From Asinibacterium sp. OR53 (GTDB lineage Bacteria; Bacteroidota; Bacteroidia; Chitinophagales; Chitinophagaceae), in assembly GCF_000515315.1 (NCBI RefSeq), contig NZ_KI911562.1:2513220-2577219 (forward strand): a stretch of 64,000 nt of DNA, in the 5' to 3' direction. Under the pieces are notes generated by a model, which was not told where the DNA came from, made no database searches, and was given only the letters and a program-made list of their open reading frames with translations. This document shows, one piece after another, positions 62,047-64,000 of this stretch. The position numbers and the translations under genes are program-made. How positions within the stretch are numbered: the stretch's first letter is position 1; each line of letters opens with the position of its first letter.

Positions 62047-62895
62047 ATGAAAAAAATCTATGTATTGATTAGCGGAACAACCTTGTTGTGCTGCTTTTTG
62101 CTGATGGCATGCAGTACATCCAGGAATGTACAACAAGAGGAGCCAGCGTCGAAAGGAAGCTGGCAGGCAAATAAGTTGGTCATCGATGGCAATGACAGCG
62201 ACTGGACGGCCCCCTTGCGTTTTGAGTACAACAAAAAAGAAAAGTTTAGTTATGCCGTTACCAACGATCAAACACATTTGTATGTATTGCTGCGCAGTAA
62301 CGATGAAAATACGCAACAGGAAATATTACGCGGAGGGTTAACGGTACTTTTCAATGCACATGCTGTTAGCGAAGAGCGGGGTGCAGCAGGCATTGTTTAT
62401 CCAACAGGCAATATACCCAAAGGCCCTATGAACGGAAAACAGGAATACAATAACAATAAGCACATTGCGCTCAATAATGCGCAGGACTATTCTTTGTTCG
62501 GATTCAACACCGTAAAATCTTTGGAGAACTACGATTATGGTAAAGAGAACAAAGAAGGCATCCAGGTAAGCGTGGGGTTCAACGCCGCGGGCGAATTGGT
62601 ATACGAAACGGCCGTTCCTTTTACAGCTTTATTCAATCGTAACAGCGCTGTGAACCAGGGAGGAAGAAGCCTGTCGGTTGGTTTTATCATCGACCCGATC
62701 CCGACTGACCCTGCTGCGAGAGGTGGGAGAAGAGGTCCAGGTGTTGCGGTAGGCGGCGGCTTTGGTTTTGGTGGTTATGGAAGTGGCGGTGGCATCGGTA
62801 TATCCATTGGTACAGGTGGCTTTGGCGGCGGCCGCCAGCGAATGCCCAAATCAACAAGGGTATGGCGCGAGATCATATTGGCCAAAGCGCAATAA
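62047..62895 (+). CDS. Lipoprotein with CBM9-like domain and Gly-rich tail, unknown
   Basis: This 282-residue predicted lipoprotein (MKKIYVLISGTTLLCCFLLMAC, lipobox LMAC) has a beta-rich domain (about 40-210). It begins NKLVIDGNDSDWTAPLRFEY, the IDG-x-D-W pattern seen in CBM9-like and related carbohydrate-binding or haem-binding sandwiches. The C-terminal segment (about 225-265) is Gly/Ser/Arg-rich (GGGFGFGGYGSGGGIGISIG), then a basic end. The ligand is unknown. Confidence 0.7.
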   Translation: MKKIYVLISGTTLLCCFLLMACSTSRNVQQEEPASKGSWQANKLVIDGNDSDWTAPLRFEYNKKEKFSYAVTNDQTHLYVLLRSNDENTQQEILRGGLTVLFNAHAVSEERGAAGIVYPTGNIPKGPMNGKQEYNNNKHIALNNAQDYSLFGFNTVKSLENYDYGKENKEGIQVSVGFNAAGELVYETAVPFTALFNRNSAVNQGGRSLSVGFIIDPIPTDPAARGGRRGPGVAVGGGFGFGGYGSGGGIGISIGTGGFGGGRQRMPKSTRVWREIILAKAQ

Positions 62896-62903
62896 CCAGC
62901 CTG

Positions 62904-64000
62904 CTATATATAGCGCTCAGATCCGGCGAACTCCCTGTTATAATCGCCCTTAATGCGTTCCATAGGCGGGTTGAAATAACCGAATTTTAATTGCGGGAAT
63001 TCTTCTCTTATCAGGCTCATCAGTTGTTTTACGCCCAGCATTTCACCGGTTTCATGCGCGCCGATCTTTCCCATGTACCAATCGGGGTCGATGTTGAAAT
63101 TACGCCACTGGATCATTGACAGATCGGTATCGATGATGAGTTTACGTAAAGCTTCATATTCTTCCACACTATCGGTCATGCCAGGGAATACGAAATAATT
63201 GATGCTGGTCCATCCGCCATAACTGCTCACCACTTTCAGGCTTTCAATGATGTCTTCGAAACGGTAATTATTCGGCCGGTAATAAGGCTCATAAATATGT
63301 TTGCGCGCCGAATTGGTGCTCACGCGGATACTGTTCAAACCTGCTTCACATAAGGCTTTTACGGCGTCCGGTTTAGAACCGTTGGTATTGATATTGATGC
63401 TGCCGCGGTTGGTATGTTTGCGTATTTCCAGGATCGACTCGCGGATGGTTTCCCACATGAGCAACGGCTCGCCTTCGCAACCCTGTCCGAAGCTAACGAT
63501 AGGAAAAGGCGCTTCTATCAAATGCGGTACGGTGAATTCTACAATTTCCGCTGCGGTAGGTTTGAAGGTGAGACGGTCTTGCGTGGAAACAATGGTTTCT
63601 TCTTCGGGCTGGAAAGAGATACAACCGATGCAGTTGGCATTGCAGGCCGGAGAAGTAGGAACCGGGCATTCCCAGCGGGCCATGGAAAAATTCCTGGCAG
63701 CGGGACAATGATAGGTCATGCAACAATTCTCCATCAAATGTTTCACCAGCCTGTTGTGTGGGTAAGCCTGCAACAAATGCTCAGTACCCGATTGTATTTT
63801 TGCATTGTCGTAACCGGCGCACTCCTGCCGGATATCCTGTTCGATGCGTACGGCAGGTACATAAGTTTTATGATCGAACCATCCGGCGGCTGTATAACAA
63901 AACAGTGGAAGGGTAGGCGCATCAGGTAATGTTTCATAAGCGGCAATAAACAAACCGGTATGTGCCGGTGGAATGAATGCTGCCACAGCCCATCCCTTCT
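62904..64000 (-). CDS. Radical SAM protein (partial, N-terminus outside window)
   Basis: The open frame runs to the window edge; a GTG at 63986 is available but the frame stays open upstream (GWAVAAFIP), so the gene probably starts outside. The cluster-binding motif is ACNANCIGCIS (Cys-x3-Cys-x2-Cys), followed by a TIM-barrel-like region (SFGQGCEGEPLLMW, INTNGSKPDAVKAL, INYFVFPGMTD). An N-terminal Cys-rich part (MENCCMTYHCPAARNF) may bind a second cluster. The substrate is unknown. Confidence 0.85.
   Translation of the reverse strand, partial: KGWAVAAFIPPAHTGLFIAAYETLPDAPTLPLFCYTAAGWFDHKTYVPAVRIEQDIRQECAGYDNAKIQSGTEHLLQAYPHNRLVKHLMENCCMTYHCPAARNFSMARWECPVPTSPACNANCIGCISFQPEEETIVSTQDRLTFKPTAAEIVEFTVPHLIEAPFPIVSFGQGCEGEPLLMWETIRESILEIRKHTNRGSININTNGSKPDAVKALCEAGLNSIRVSTNSARKHIYEPYYRPNNYRFEDIIESLKVVSSYGGWTSINYFVFPGMTDSVEEYEALRKLIIDTDLSMIQWRNFNIDPDWYMGKIGAHETGEMLGVKQLMSLIREEFPQLKFGYFNPPMERIKGDYNREFAGSERYI

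Overview
The window looks like a piece of a Bacteroidota chromosome, most likely from the Chitinophagaceae. This is inferred from a SusC/SusD pair, a DUF5686 carboxypeptidase-regulatory-like protein, DUF3810, a bacillithiol-transferase-type DinB protein, several TAnnTTTG-type -7 promoter boxes, and a dispersed 'GTCATCCTGAGC...' intergenic palindrome. Apart from the AT-rich left end it is a dense housekeeping region. No prophage, CRISPR array or rRNA operon is visible.

Layout. 1-2500: mobile DNA. A truncated IS3-family element (OrfA plus the start of OrfB, joined by a -1 slippery site) runs off the left edge. It is followed by about 0.7 kb of hairpin-rich DNA without a convincing gene, then an IS1595-type transposase with a translationally coupled passenger gene. 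2.6-9.1 kb: an OmdA-type protein, dnaG, an orphan DeoR regulator, a STAS protein and clpC. 9.1-13 kb: smpB, accD and a class I fructose-bisphosphate aldolase, then a class II aldolase, with a REP-like palindrome between the two aldolases. 13-17.3 kb: a signal-less BtuF-like binding protein, threonine synthase, a LysR regulator and cystathionine beta-synthase. 17.4-24 kb: plsX, rpmF and DUF177; a DUF3810 protein; dcd; an Sfp-type phosphopantetheinyl transferase; a kinase-like unknown; and DUF2130. 24-24.8 kb: an ORF6N gene between strong hairpins, next to tRNA-Leu(GAG). 24.8-31.9 kb: argS, gtrA, DUF5686 and dnaK.

31.9-43.2 kb is the most interesting block. It is a one-direction locus susC-susD-DUF1080-Gfo/Idh/MocA-Gfo/Idh/MocA-apbE, with a divergent histidine kinase/response regulator pair beside susC. 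Every product carries an export signal (Tat, Sec or lipoprotein). The set fits uptake of a glycoside and cleavage through a 3-keto intermediate in the cell envelope. The apbE gene begins 1 nt after an oxidoreductase whose C-terminal part contains DGVTGAT, which resembles the ApbE flavinylation motif. This suggests a flavinylated glycoside dehydrogenase, but that is inference.

43.2-64 kb: an ABC-F ATPase; a family-restricted secreted protein; thrS, infC, rpmI and rplT; an alanine-racemase-fold arginine decarboxylase; 4-hydroxyphenylpyruvate dioxygenase; a YkuD-type protein; aspartate kinase (with a short repeat-derived insertion); and a CAP-domain lipoprotein. Then comes a tight run fbp-unknown-ABC ATPase-DinB-NUDIX, followed by folC, a TonB-like protein, a TauE/SafE permease, a Gly-rich lipoprotein, and a radical SAM protein cut by the right edge. 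Starts given below are sometimes internal to longer open frames; the reason is stated where this matters.
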